Counted from the first letter of the stretch, positions 17,181 to 26,335 are shown. The stretch is 64,000 bases of DNA from Nocardiopsis sp. N85 (GCF_028882275.1 NZ_JARBUT010000002.1:310001-374000); one strand, 5' to 3'. Notes: generated from the sequence alone by a model not told the origin. Program-made: numbers and translations.

Positions 17181-17648
17181 ATGGACATGACGCGTACCGT
17201 GACGGCCGCTACCGCGACCCTGGTCTTCGGCACCGCACTCGCTCTGGGTGCGGCCGCACCAGCGCTCGCCGAGGACCCGGTCCCGCCACCGCCGCCGGAT
17301 GTGGACTGCTCGGACATCCCAGAGCGCAACTTCGAGGTCAGCCCCGGAGACCCGCACAACTTCGACGCCGACGGTGACGGCATCGGCTGCGAGGAGGACG
17401 ACGGCATGGGGTCGGAGTCCGACGACACCACGGACGAGACCACAGATGACACCACGGACGAGACCGATGACACGACCGAGGAGGACTCGAACGGGGACGA
17501 GGAGATGCCGGTCGGCGGTGTCGACACCGGTGCCGGGGGGACCGCCGACGGCGGATCGAACCTCTGGCTGCTCACCAGCGGCGGAGTCCTCGTCGCGGCC
17601 GCTGCGGGCGGACTCATCCTGACTCGCAAGCCTGGGCACGACGGCTGA
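17181..17648 (+). CDS. Excalibur-domain surface protein with a sortase-type C-terminus
   Basis: A 155-aa exported protein. Residues 1-33 are a signal peptide ending ALAED. A Pro-rich linker leads to an Excalibur calcium-binding motif (DCSDIP then DADGDGIGCEEDD). An acidic Asp/Thr repeat (DDTTDE units, about residues 80-105) follows. The end has PVGGVDTG, a small-residue spacer, a hydrophobic helix and the basic tail RKPGHDG. That order of motif, helix and charged tail is how sortase substrates look, although the motif is not LPxTG. Its stop overlaps the sortase start by one base. Start at 17181 follows AAGGGGAAC; ATG at 17187 is an alternative. Confidence 0.8.
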   Translation: MDMTRTVTAATATLVFGTALALGAAAPALAEDPVPPPPPDVDCSDIPERNFEVSPGDPHNFDADGDGIGCEEDDGMGSESDDTTDETTDDTTDETDDTTEEDSNGDEEMPVGGVDTGAGGTADGGSNLWLLTSGGVLVAAAAGGLILTRKPGHDG

Positions 17649-18361
17649 TGGGCCGTCACACGAGTCCCGACCGCCGCAGCGATTCCAGCGCTGTGGCGGT
17701 CACGGCCGTGTACGCGGGAATCGGCGTCGCGCTCCTGACCGTAGGGCTGGGTCAGGCTTTCGCTCCGCCTCCGCCGTCCTTCGAAGTGAGCGCACCGGGT
17801 TCCGTGCGCACCGCCGAGCCGAGCGTCCCGGCCGTGGCCGGGGAACCCGCCGCACTGGGGCGTTCCGCCCCGATGACGCTGACCGCTCCGTCGATCGGCC
17901 TGCGTACCTCACACATGGTCGAACTCGGTCTGAGCCACGACCGTCGTCTCGAAGCTCCGAAAGAGTGGGAGGACGTCGGGTGGTACTCAGGGGGTGCCGC
18001 GCCCGGTCAGAAGGGACCCGCCGTCCTGGCGGGCCACCTGGACTCCCCGACCGGACCGGCCGTCTTCCACCAGCTGGGAAAGCTGCGGGACCAGGACACC
18101 GTCTCGATCGAGCGCGCCGACGGCGCCGTGGTGGACTTCACCGTCTACGCGGTGGAACGTCACGCCAAGCACGACTTCCCGACAGAGGAGGTCTACGGCG
18201 ACACCGAGCGCCCTGAGCTGCGGCTCATCACCTGCGGTGGTGGCTTCGATGCCTCCACCGGGCACTACACGGACAACATCGTCGTCTTCGCGGCCCTTGT
18301 GGAAGCCCCTGGAACTTCTGAGGCCCCCGAAGTGACCACAGCGGTCCCAGACCCGGGATGA
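17648..18361 (+). CDS. Class F sortase
   Basis: A 237-aa transpeptidase that would attach the preceding protein to the cell wall. An N-terminal membrane anchor covers about residues 20-40. The sortase barrel has the catalytic His in LAGHLDSPTG and Cys196 in LITCGGGFD. At the place where the catalytic Arg normally follows the Cys strand the sequence reads ASTGHYTDNIVVFA, with no Arg. Coupling by TGATG with the surface-protein gene points to a dedicated enzyme-substrate pair. Confidence 0.85.
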   Translation: MGRHTSPDRRSDSSAVAVTAVYAGIGVALLTVGLGQAFAPPPPSFEVSAPGSVRTAEPSVPAVAGEPAALGRSAPMTLTAPSIGLRTSHMVELGLSHDRRLEAPKEWEDVGWYSGGAAPGQKGPAVLAGHLDSPTGPAVFHQLGKLRDQDTVSIERADGAVVDFTVYAVERHAKHDFPTEEVYGDTERPELRLITCGGGFDASTGHYTDNIVVFAALVEAPGTSEAPEVTTAVPDPG

Positions 18362-18679
18362 CGGCGCGGCGGTCCGCGATGGACACCTCGCCCATACGCA
18401 GTCCGGCGATCTCCTGACGGCGCAGGCCGGTGTCCTTGAGCGGTCGCAGGGGGCGCTGTCACGGAGCTTACAGACGTCCACGCGGCGGTCGGTGTCAGTG
18501 GGCCGACCGCCGGCCGGCAGGTGCTCGGCCGCGAACCAGGAGGCGGCCTGCGAGTCAAGCGTGATGGTCTTGCGACTCCTGCCCTCGGCCAGCAGGTAGA
18601 GGACGAAGGAGTCGATGTGCGGCTTCAACGGTCCGGCGGCCAGGTCGCGCGGTCTCCGGCGGAGGTGGCGAAGAGCCAT
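18362..18679 (-). pseudogene. Remnant of a tyrosine site-specific integrase
   Basis: The 5' part encodes a SAM-like core-binding domain (HIDSFVLYLLAEGRS, then ITLDSQAASWFAAEHL). About 80 residues in, the frame breaks. In the next frame the box I region resumes as KDTGLRRQEIAGLRMGEVS with the catalytic Arg. The 60 or so residues normally between are missing, and the His-x-x-Arg and Tyr boxes are gone; the remnant stops at the sortase stop codon. It is therefore dead: internal deletion, frameshift and 3' truncation. It lies about 80 bp from the 3' end of tRNA-Thr, a common integration site. Confidence 0.75.
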
Positions 18680-18757
18680 GAGCGGTGGCTCTCCACGCGA
18701 TCACACACGTGCAGTGATGTGGACCGCCCGGAGATGCCCCAGGTCAGACCATGTGAG

Positions 18758-18830
18758 AGCCGGCGAGGGGACTTGAACCCCTAACCTGCCGCTTACAAGG
18801 CGGCTGCTCTGCCAATTGAGCTACGCCGGC
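18758..18830 (-). tRNA. tRNA-Thr (anticodon UGU)
   Basis: A 73-nt cloverleaf: acceptor GCCGGCG/CGCCGGC, D-arm GCTC/GAGC, anticodon arm GCCGC/GCGGC with loop CTTGTAA (anticodon TGT), T-arm AGGGG/CCCCT with loop TTCAAGT. CCA is not encoded, as usual in actinobacteria. Confidence 0.96.
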
Positions 18831-19134
18831 GGGTCGTTCGGCTCCGGGAGGGAGCCGCGTCCTCCCGAATGGTACCGGGTGAGGCACCTTTCGGCCTACT
18901 CGGATCGCTCGCCCTCCCTCGGGCCCGCCTCACCCGTGCCAGGCAGGCGGAAGCACACTTGACACGATTTTTCTTGATCTGGCGGTTTTCATCATCCTCG
19001 GACATCGCTTCGCCTGTGCCGTACGTTTCCCGCACACGAATCATGGCCCCGAAAAGGCCCAAGCGAGGGATCCGCGCCCCCCTCAGGGCATCCGGCGGAC
19101 CACAGGAGCCTCGGGGGCTATATAGAGTTCTCCT
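18831..19134. other. Gap between tRNA-Thr and padR-like gene
   Basis: About 300 bp without a trusted gene; AT-rich patches near 18955-18995. CTATATAG followed by a near-palindrome around GAGTTCTC lies at 19118-19134, right before the PadR start, and may be both its -10 region and its operator. Confidence 0.4.
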
Positions 19135-19482
19135 ATGCCCCCTCCGAGGATGACCTTGCAGACCCAGCTCGTTCTGCGTGTACTGCTGAGCGATCCGACC
19201 CAAACCGTCTACGGCCTACAACTGTGCGAGGCCACCGGCCTCGCCGCCGGTACCGTCTACCCGATCCTGACCAGGCTGGTGAACTGCGGCTGGGTCGATT
19301 CACGGTGGGAGACCCCGGATGAGCAGGCCGACGCCGGGCGACCGAGACGGAAGTACTATCGCCTGACCGGAGAGGGCGCCCGTGAGGCCGGCATGGCCCT
19401 GGCGGAGGCCCACCAGCAGAGCGCGGCTGTTCGGCGCTGGTGGGAACAGGGCCTCATTGAAGAAGGACCCGCCAACGCATGA
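19135..19482 (+). CDS. PadR-family transcriptional regulator
   Basis: A 115-aa winged-helix protein of the short PadR type. It has LVLRVLLSDPTQTVYGLQLC, the recognition region GLAAGTVYPILTRLVNCGWV and the wing GRPRRKYYRLTGEG. PadR proteins typically sense small molecules or partner proteins and repress their own operon. The next gene starts within its stop codon, so that gene is its likely functional partner. Confidence 0.9.
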   Translation: MPPPRMTLQTQLVLRVLLSDPTQTVYGLQLCEATGLAAGTVYPILTRLVNCGWVDSRWETPDEQADAGRPRRKYYRLTGEGAREAGMALAEAHQQSAAVRRWWEQGLIEEGPANA

Positions 19483-20177
19483 GATCGTTCCGCCCCCCGA
19501 GAACCCCGCTGCCGCAGCGCCCTCCTCTGAACGAGGAGCGCTTGCGGAACATCCAGTCCGAGCGATCTTCTCCCGTTTTCGTCGCTCGAAGGACATTGGG
19601 ACTGCTGCAAACCGTTCACGAACTGCTTCCACGGGCGCTGGAAACACCCGTGTCACGCCCACCGACACCGGGTCTCGACACCGTGAACATCATCTGTCGG
19701 GCGTTGGAGGCGGCGCTGTCACTCCATGACTTCATCGCCTCCTCGAAGCAGGCTCCGGAAGGCTTGGAGGAGAGCCGCCAACGGTGTTCGGTCCTGTGGG
19801 AGCACTGCCGGCTCCTCGCCCGAGAACACGGGCCCGAGCGGGTGGCGGCCGTCATAGAGGCCGAGTCGAGGCTCGGATCGGCGCGAGAGGTTCTGGAGGA
19901 GATCGCCTCGGGGCGGCACGAGGTGACGGGCCATGGCGTCATCCCCCAGCCGCTGGCCGAACGCGGCCCGCTCCCCTCCCTGTTCGTCCTGCGTCGGGTC
20001 GTCCGTGCCTTGGCCCGGGTCCTACCGAGCAGTCATCGCGACGATTGGCTCGAAGAGCGGATGAGCGACCTCCACTCCCTTCCGGGAGGGCGGCGCTTCC
20101 TCTACGTCATACAGATGGCACGAGCCGCCCCGTTGCAGGCCGTTCTCATCCGACGCAACGGTCGTACGGCGGCCTAG
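19479..20177 (+). CDS. Uncharacterised PadR-linked protein
   Basis: A 232-aa protein with a basic N-terminal 40 residues, a central helical part and a C-terminal segment DDWLEERMSDLHSLPGGRRF followed by a hydrophobic, Arg-ended helix (QAVLIRR). A Trp-Glu-Leu-rich segment like this occurs in other actinobacterial proteins beside PadR genes. I cannot name a function. ATGA overlap with the PadR gene shows translational coupling. Base composition is a little lower in GC than the core genes around it. Confidence 0.65.
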   Translation: MRSFRPPRTPLPQRPPLNEERLRNIQSERSSPVFVARRTLGLLQTVHELLPRALETPVSRPPTPGLDTVNIICRALEAALSLHDFIASSKQAPEGLEESRQRCSVLWEHCRLLAREHGPERVAAVIEAESRLGSAREVLEEIASGRHEVTGHGVIPQPLAERGPLPSLFVLRRVVRALARVLPSSHRDDWLEERMSDLHSLPGGRRFLYVIQMARAAPLQAVLIRRNGRTAA

Positions 20178-20210
20178 CGGCAGCGGGTCGGCGCCCAGGG
20201 CGCCGAAAGG

Positions 20211-20241
20211 GATGGCCGGTCACAGGCGACCACCGGCCATC
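20211..20241 (+). terminator. Terminator of the PadR operon
   Basis: GATGGCCGGT pairs exactly with ACCGGCCATC around an 11-nt loop. A 17-nt perfect palindrome at 20189-20205 lies just before it. Confidence 0.65.
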
Positions 20242-20416
20242 GCGTGAACGTCTTCCCCACCCGGGCGTCCAGCCCACCGATCACCCATGTCCCCGCCGCG
20301 GAAAGACATGCGAAGAACGCCCTCGGTCCTCGCGAGCCGTGCTCCCGCCCGCGCCACGTGCCTTCATCGTATGAGCGTGCGGTCATCTCGGGTGCGACCA
20401 GAAAGAGGAGCACATC

Positions 20417-20629
20417 GTGAAAGACCCGAAGCGAACGTCATCGGCGGAGCCGGACGATTCCATCCACGTCAGCACGCGTTTCGCCGTGATCGCCCTCTGG
20501 AGCCTCGTCTGCTCCGCCATGGTGGGCACCGCGACCGCGTGGTCCGGAGCCCCTACGGGAACGGCGTTACTGGCCGCCCTCGGAGTCCTGGGGGGAGCGT
20601 TCTTCACCTTGGCGAAGATCATCCGTTGA
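20417..20629 (+). CDS. Small two-helix membrane protein
   Basis: A 70-aa protein with a charged N-terminal 20 residues and two helices (about 22-42 and 48-68). GTG start with GAGGAG 6 nt upstream. The gene is short and unlike any family I recognise. It ends 51 bp before the convergent rlmB stop. Confidence 0.5.
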   Translation: MKDPKRTSSAEPDDSIHVSTRFAVIALWSLVCSAMVGTATAWSGAPTGTALLAALGVLGGAFFTLAKIIR

Positions 20630-20680
20630 CCTGTGGGAGATCGATCCCGGCCCCCTGTCGGGGACCGGGGGTGGGCACGA

Positions 20681-21652
20681 TCAGGAGTTCTGGGCGGCGC
20701 GCAGGCGGGCGACCTCGTAGAGGGAGACGCCGGCGGCGACGGAGGCGTTGAGCGACTCGGCGTTGCCGATCGGGATGCTCGCGACCACGTCGCAGGATTC
20801 GCGCACCAGGCGGGACAGGCCCTTGCCCTCGGAGCCGACCACGACGACCAGCGGTCCGCCGGCCAGGTCCAGGTCCGTGATGAGGGCGTCGCCGTCGGCG
20901 TCGAGGCCGACGACGAACAGGCCCGCCTTCTTGAAGGTCTCCAGGGCGCGGGTGAGGTTGGTGGCCTGCGCGATGGGCAGGCGGGCCAGGGTGCCCGCGG
21001 AGGTCTTCCACACGGTGGCGGTCACACCCGCGGCGCGACGCTCCGGGATGAGCAGGCCGTCGGCGTTGAACGCGGCGGCCGAACGGGCGATCGCACCGAG
21101 GTTGTGCGGGTCGGTGACACCGTCGAGCGCGACGATGAGCGGAGGCGCGTCGGAGCCCAGCGACCGCTCCAACAGTTCCTCGGGCAGCTGGTAGCGGTAG
21201 GGGCGCACACGCAGGACCATGCCCTGGTGGACGGCGCCGGGCTGGCCGCTGCTCTCACAGCGACGGTCGAGTTCGGCGCGGGTGACCTCCAGGACCTCGA
21301 CGTTCTGCTCACCGGCGAGGCGGGCCGCCTCGTTGACGCGATCGTCGGAGTCGAGGCTGTTGGACAGGAAGAGGCGGCTGGCGGGCATCCCGGCGCGGAG
21401 CGCCTCCAGGACGGGGTTGCGGCCCACGAGCAGGTCGGAGTCGATCCGACGGCGGTCGGTGTCCGTGTGAGAGGAACGCCCCTGGGTGCCGGAGCCCTCG
21501 GCCGTGGCGCGGCGGATCGCCTTGGAACGCTGCTTACCGTCGTACCAGTGCCGCTGCTCGGCGGGCAGGGTGCCCTTCTTCGCCTCCAGGGAACGACGGC
21601 CCTTGCCGCCGCTGCCCTTCGTGGGGCCCTTCTTGCTCTTCTTCGCCGGCAT
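20681..21652 (-). CDS. rlmB: 23S rRNA (guanosine-2'-O-)-methyltransferase RlmB
   Basis: A 323-aa SPOUT methyltransferase that modifies G2251 of 23S rRNA with S-adenosylmethionine. A basic N-terminal extension of about 70 residues (PAKKSKKGPTKG) is typical of actinobacterial members. The substrate-binding domain begins LLVGRNPVLEAL. The three SPOUT motifs are NLGAIARSAAAFNADGLLIP, VVVVGSEGKGLSRL and IPIGNAESLNASVAAGVSLY. Start at 21652 has GGAGGG in front; upstream codons are unconserved. It follows cysS on the same strand by 222 bp, the usual actinobacterial order. Confidence 0.95.
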   Translation of the reverse strand: MPAKKSKKGPTKGSGGKGRRSLEAKKGTLPAEQRHWYDGKQRSKAIRRATAEGSGTQGRSSHTDTDRRRIDSDLLVGRNPVLEALRAGMPASRLFLSNSLDSDDRVNEAARLAGEQNVEVLEVTRAELDRRCESSGQPGAVHQGMVLRVRPYRYQLPEELLERSLGSDAPPLIVALDGVTDPHNLGAIARSAAAFNADGLLIPERRAAGVTATVWKTSAGTLARLPIAQATNLTRALETFKKAGLFVVGLDADGDALITDLDLAGGPLVVVVGSEGKGLSRLVRESCDVVASIPIGNAESLNASVAAGVSLYEVARLRAAQNS

Positions 21653-21874
21653 GATCGCCGTCCCTCCGTCAAGTATCGCGAGCATGCCGGAAGAGTCCTC
21701 CGGCGCATGGGGTGCCGCTTCGCCGATGGCGGCGGCAAATCCCCAGACTACCGCCGGGCCGGCACCGAACGTGTTGTCCACGGGCACGCGAACGCACCCG
21801 GCGGCCGATGCGGGGGCGGCCCACCGTGGAAATCGGGGGGCCGCCCCGCTCCGGACACCGCACGCCGTCCGTGT

Positions 21875-23275
21875 TCAGCCCCTCCGCAGGTCCCAGCGCG
21901 GCCCCTGCGGGGTGTCCTCCACCACCACGCCCGCCGCGGCGAGGCCGTCGCGGATGGCGTCGGCGGCCGCGTAGTCCTTGCGGGCGCGGGCGGCCTGGCG
22001 CTGTTCGAGGGCGACCGCGACGAGGCCGTCGACGACCTCGCGCAGCCCGTGGTCCCCGGAGGACCACTGTTCGCTCAGCGGGTCCAGGCCCAGGACGTCG
22101 AGCATGGCGCGCAGTTCCCCGGCGAGCTCGGCGGCCTTCTCCTTGCCGCCGGCGGCCAGGGCGCTGTTGCCCTCGCGGACGTGCCCGTGCACGACGGCGA
22201 GGGCCTGGGACACGCCCAGGTCGTCGTCGAGCGCGGCGGCGAACTCGGCGGGCACCCGGGCCGCGGGCGCGACCTCGCCCAGGACCTCGACGGCGCGGGT
22301 GAGGAAGCCCTCGATCCGCTGGTAGGCGACGGCCGCCTCACGGAGGGCCTCGTCGGAGTAGTCGATGGTGGAGCGGTAGTGGGCCTGGCCGAGGTAGTAG
22401 CGCAGTTCGACGGCGCGGACCTTCTCCAGCATCTGCGGGATCCGCATGGAGTTGCCGAGCGACTTGGCCATCTTCTCGCCGCCGATCTTGAGCAGACCGT
22501 TGTGCAGCCAGTACTGCGCGAAGGCGTCACCGGCGGCGCGGGACTGGGCCATCTCGTTCTCGTGGTGCGGGAAGACCAGGTCCAGGCCGCCGCCGTGGAT
22601 GTCGAAGGACGGGCCGAGGTACTTGGTGGCCATCGCCGAGCACTCCAGGTGCCAGCCGGGGCGGCCGCGTCCCCACGGGGTGGGCCAGGTGGGCTCCCCG
22701 GGCTTGGCGCCCTTCCACAGGGCGAAGTCGCGGGGGTCGCGCTTGTCCCGGTCGGGGTCGGAGTCGGCCGCGGCCTGCACCTGCTCCAACCGCTGGTTGG
22801 AGAGTTCCCCGTAGGGCGGGAAGGAGCGCACGTCGAAGTAGACGTCACCGGAACCGTCGTCGGCGGCGTAGGCGTGCCCGGCGTCGATGAGCCGTTGCAT
22901 GAGCTCGATCATCTCCGGCACGTGGCCGGTGGCGCGCGGCTCGACGGTGGGCGGCAGGCAGCCCAGGACGTCGTAGGCGTGGGTGAAGGCGCGCTGGTTG
23001 CGCTCGCTGATCCGCCACCAGGGCACGTCCTCGGCGCACGCGACGTTGATGATCTTGTCGTCGATGTCCGTGACGTTGCGGCAGAAGGTGACCTCGTAAC
23101 CCGAGTGGGTCAGCCAACGGCGCAGGATGTCGAAGTTCACCCCGGATCGGATGTGACCGATGTGCGGAGGTGCCTGCACCGTGGCACCACACAGGTACAG
23201 GGAGGCGTGTCCCTCACGCAGGGGGACGAAGTCTCGGACCTGTCGGGCACTGGTGTCGTAGAAGCGCAGACTCAC
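21875..23275 (-). CDS. cysS: Cysteinyl-tRNA synthetase
   Basis: A 466-aa class I synthetase. Cys29 in [14 protein letters not shown] is the first zinc ligand and contains the HIGH motif. ECSAMA and HHENE supply the other ligands, and KMAKS is the KMSKS loop. The C-terminal half is the anticodon-binding helical bundle. Start is GTG 7 nt after TAGGCT (23283-23288), without a Shine-Dalgarno, so the transcript is probably leaderless. The close paralogue MshC of mycothiol synthesis is excluded by length and by synteny with rlmB. Confidence 0.95.
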   Translation of the reverse strand: MSLRFYDTSARQVRDFVPLREGHASLYLCGATVQAPPHIGHIRSGVNFDILRRWLTHSGYEVTFCRNVTDIDDKIINVACAEDVPWWRISERNQRAFTHAYDVLGCLPPTVEPRATGHVPEMIELMQRLIDAGHAYAADDGSGDVYFDVRSFPPYGELSNQRLEQVQAAADSDPDRDKRDPRDFALWKGAKPGEPTWPTPWGRGRPGWHLECSAMATKYLGPSFDIHGGGLDLVFPHHENEMAQSRAAGDAFAQYWLHNGLLKIGGEKMAKSLGNSMRIPQMLEKVRAVELRYYLGQAHYRSTIDYSDEALREAAVAYQRIEGFLTRAVEVLGEVAPAARVPAEFAAALDDDLGVSQALAVVHGHVREGNSALAAGGKEKAAELAGELRAMLDVLGLDPLSEQWSSGDHGLREVVDGLVAVALEQRQAARARKDYAAADAIRDGLAAAGVVVEDTPQGPRWDLRRG

Positions 23276-23601
23276 GTTGTCAAGCCTATCCTCTTTCCCC
23301 TCACATCCGCGTCACAAACCGACGACTCCGACCCGGGCGAACGTGGTGACGGGTGGGTCACGGTGCCCCTGTTTCCACTCTCGGACATCCCGAAGCACCT
23401 ATATATGAAGAACCGTATTCGGACCTTCGCCGTGTGAGATACCCCGGGACAGAGGCCTCGCGGCCAGGAACGGCGGGTCACGAGATACTGCATATTCCGA
23501 CATAACGCCATGGAACGCCCGTAGTTCGCACGGCCTGGAAGGCACCGGAATCGGACGGAATCTCGTGTTAACGCCATCACCTCGACTACGCTGCGAAAGC
23601 G
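23276..23601. other. Divergent promoter region cysS / 739-aa gene
   Basis: About 325 bp, less GC-rich than its surroundings. It has the cysS -10 at 23283-23288 and, for the right gene, TACGCT at 23587-23592, 9 nt before its ATG. An isolated TATATATG occurs near 23400. No gene seen. Confidence 0.5.
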
Positions 23602-25821
23602 ATGGCCCCTTACAACGATTCCCTCGGAACAGGAACACGGAACGGTAGGCCCACGGGTCGCGGAGCGGGAACCGGTGCGCTCGCCGGTGGCGCCCTCTTC
23701 GTGGGGCTGATCGCGCTGTGTGCCCTCGTCATCTCCTACAACGGCGTCTTCCGGCTCGCCGAGCACGGTGGCCACGAGGGTCACCCCCTCGCCCACGTGT
23801 TCCCGGTGATGTACACGTTGTTGCTGATCATGGCCTGCTGGGTCAGCTACCTGCTGCGCGAGGCCCCACCACGACGGCGTTCGTGGATCGACCTGGGATT
23901 GATCCCGCTGCTGGTGCTGTTCGCCGCCGTGATCATGGTGCTCAACAACCTGGAGCTGATCGAGCGGATCCCCCAGCGCGTCGCCAGCGTGATCGTGGCG
24001 GTCGCGCCGCTGGTGGCGCTCCTGATCGCGCTCCTGCTGTGGATGGCGGTCCGCGCCCACCTGCGCCGCCGTCGCCGCACGGGCGGATCCCGGCCCGGAC
24101 CGGCGAACGATCGGACCATGGTGCTGCACGGCCGCGCGGTGATGCCCGACGACCGGGACACCGAGGACACGGACGAGGGACCGTCCTTGGAGGAGCGCCT
24201 GCTGGCGTTCGGCGGCGGGTTAGAGCCGCGTACGGCCCCGGAGCCGCAGGCTCCGGACACCCGCGTGCTCCCCGAAGCCGAGATGCCCGAACCCGAGCCG
24301 CCGGGCTCCCCGGACCCCGGACCCGAACCGTCCGCGATCCGTACCGGGTCCTCCGCGTCCTCCGCGCCGACGCCGGTGGCCGGTCCCACCGAGGACGAGG
24401 ACGAGGGGCCGGAGGCGTCAGTGCCCACCGTCCCGCTGCCGCGCCGCTCCCGGAGCGGGGACAACCCCATCAAGCAGGCCGCCGATCACCCGCCGCTGGC
24501 GCCCATCGCCTCCGCCGAACCCGAACCCGAGCCGGAACCCGAACCGGCACCGGTCGCCGTGTCGGCGATGCCCGGAGCGCCGGAGGAGGTGGACGAGGGC
24601 TTCGAACACGATCCGTTGCCGGGCGACCCGGTCACCGACGAGGCGGAGGCGCCCGTGATCACGGCCTCGGCGGCCTCACCGAAGGACGAGGAGCCCGTCG
24701 GCCCCTCCGCCGCCGAGACCACCGAGACCGCCGACGAGGGACCGGCACGAGAGGCCTGGGAACCCGGGGAGACCGGCGGGGCCGCGCTCCCCGGCCACGG
24801 GGACGCCCTCGGATCCGAGGCCGCTCTCGACGAGGGGCCCTCCCCCGACGCCCTCTGGGAACCGCCGACGGACGACGACACCGGTACCTGGGCGCGCACC
24901 GACTACGTCCCCCCGGTCTGGACTCCCCCCGAGGACGACGACTCGACGGTCGACGCCCCGGTCGAGGTCCCCGCCCCCGCCCTGGACCACGACACCGGCC
25001 CCGCCGTGCGCGCGGCCTTCCGCATCCCCGACGATCCGATGGCCGCTTCCCGATCGGCGCTGTCGGACGATCTGCCCGACGACTCCCCCGTGTGGACGCC
25101 TCCCGTGGCCGAGGTGCGCCCGGCGGGCCCCGTCCTCCCGGAACCGACCGAGGCCGGTCCTCGGCCCGACCGTCCCGCATGGGCCATGTCGTCCGGACCG
25201 TCCGGGCCGTCCGGTACCGGCCCCGACGACACCGCGGCACCTTCCGCGAGGCCAGGGCGCCCCGCCGACAGCGGTCCCGCCGAGGCCGTCCCGGCCGCAC
25301 CCGAGGAACCGGCGTCCCCCTGGGACGGCAACGGCGGCAGCCGGAACACCGCCGAGGCGCACCCCCGCTCGGGCGGCATCCGCGCCGCCGAACACACCGG
25401 CCCGGCCACGCCCGAAGAACCCGTGGAACCGGTGGATCCGATCCGCTCCGCGCGCGCCGAAGACGTCGGGGGCACCGGTGACGCCGACGAGGACACCCCC
25501 ACCGGCTCCGGGCGCACCCGGCGCACGGCCTTCGTCGCCCCCGCCGTGCCGCCGGGCGCCGCACGACCGCGGGAGGACGACGCCGAACCGGTCCGGGGTC
25601 CCGTCCCGGACCCCGTCGAGGACCGCCGATCGCGACGTCCGTCGCCCTCTCCGGCACCATGGGCGCCCGCCGATCCGGAGGCCGTCACCGAGCGCCTGCG
25701 CAGGACCCCGGTGGAGAAGCGGCCGATGGTGCTCAAACCGCCCCGGCCGCCGATGCCCGATTTCTCCTCCGGGCCGCCTTCACGGCGTGTGCGCAGCGAA
25801 CCGCTCCGCCCCGACGAGTGA
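23602..25821 (+). CDS. Membrane protein with four helices and a long acidic, Pro-rich tail (DUF2637-like head)
   Basis: A 739-aa protein. Residues about 28-155 form four helices; the first two (ALFVGLIALCALVISYNGVF, then YTLLLIMACWVSYLLRE) and the short polar link resemble DUF2637 proteins, which are often linked to plasmid transfer or cell division. A basic RRRRRTGG marks the cytoplasmic edge. About 550 residues follow that are rich in Pro, Glu, Asp, Ala and Thr with EPEPEPEPEP-type runs and are surely disordered. Short motifs PVWTPP and the final RPMVLKPPRPPMPDFSSGPP recur and may bind partners. Function unknown. Confidence 0.7.
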   Translation: MAPYNDSLGTGTRNGRPTGRGAGTGALAGGALFVGLIALCALVISYNGVFRLAEHGGHEGHPLAHVFPVMYTLLLIMACWVSYLLREAPPRRRSWIDLGLIPLLVLFAAVIMVLNNLELIERIPQRVASVIVAVAPLVALLIALLLWMAVRAHLRRRRRTGGSRPGPANDRTMVLHGRAVMPDDRDTEDTDEGPSLEERLLAFGGGLEPRTAPEPQAPDTRVLPEAEMPEPEPPGSPDPGPEPSAIRTGSSASSAPTPVAGPTEDEDEGPEASVPTVPLPRRSRSGDNPIKQAADHPPLAPIASAEPEPEPEPEPAPVAVSAMPGAPEEVDEGFEHDPLPGDPVTDEAEAPVITASAASPKDEEPVGPSAAETTETADEGPAREAWEPGETGGAALPGHGDALGSEAALDEGPSPDALWEPPTDDDTGTWARTDYVPPVWTPPEDDDSTVDAPVEVPAPALDHDTGPAVRAAFRIPDDPMAASRSALSDDLPDDSPVWTPPVAEVRPAGPVLPEPTEAGPRPDRPAWAMSSGPSGPSGTGPDDTAAPSARPGRPADSGPAEAVPAAPEEPASPWDGNGGSRNTAEAHPRSGGIRAAEHTGPATPEEPVEPVDPIRSARAEDVGGTGDADEDTPTGSGRTRRTAFVAPAVPPGAARPREDDAEPVRGPVPDPVEDRRSRRPSPSPAPWAPADPEAVTERLRRTPVEKRPMVLKPPRPPMPDFSSGPPSRRVRSEPLRPDE

Positions 25822-26335
25822 CCTGACGGGCGGTCCCGAGAACGGACCGTGCGCGGGCCCGCGACCGGGCGGCGGGTACGTGGTCGCCGCCCGTGGTCGG
25901 CGGCGACCACGCTTCGACGGGTGTGGCCCCCTCGGGTGTCGACCGGGCGCGCGGGGACGATGAGGCGTCGGCCCCGGGCCCACGGCGCACTCGCGCGGAG
26001 TGGCCCGGTGCGTCTCCGAGGCCTTCGCAGCCCTCCCGCTGTTCCCGGGTCACCTCTTCGGGGGCCACGGGGGTCGAGGGGACGGCCACCGCGAGGGCGG
26101 GCGCCGCCACGACGGAGCCGCACCACCGGCGGGTCTTCGCCCACCGTGTTCCTCTCGCTCTTCGCCCGTGTCCTCCCCGGGCCCCCGTCCCCGTTCGGGG
26201 TCCGGCGGCACGTCCTCCGCGCCCGGAGGGACGCCGTTCACGTCCGTCGTGTCGCCCCGTGTCCGTCGACCGCCGTGAGGCTCGTGTCCGGCCCAGGAGG
26301 GCGACGGGGAAGGAAGGTCGGCCGCGCCATGACGA
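25822..26335. other. Gene-free stretch after the 739-aa gene
   Basis: About 510 bp. Apart from the hairpin at 25880-25910 I see nothing; frames open in both strands here lack any conserved pattern. Confidence 0.45.
25880..25910 (+). terminator. Terminator, 12-bp perfect stem
   Basis: GTGGTCGCCGCC pairs exactly with GGCGGCGACCAC across a 7-nt loop, 60 bp after the stop codon. Confidence 0.7.

Noticed and set aside
18793-19203. Minus-strand ORF running through tRNA-Thr, with a charged start MSEDDENRQIKK
   Set aside because: It passes through the tRNA gene and has no good ribosome site; the rest is Arg/Ser-rich.
20633-23437. Long open frame of over 900 codons antisense to rlmB and cysS
   Set aside because: Shadow of two confident genes; no family features.
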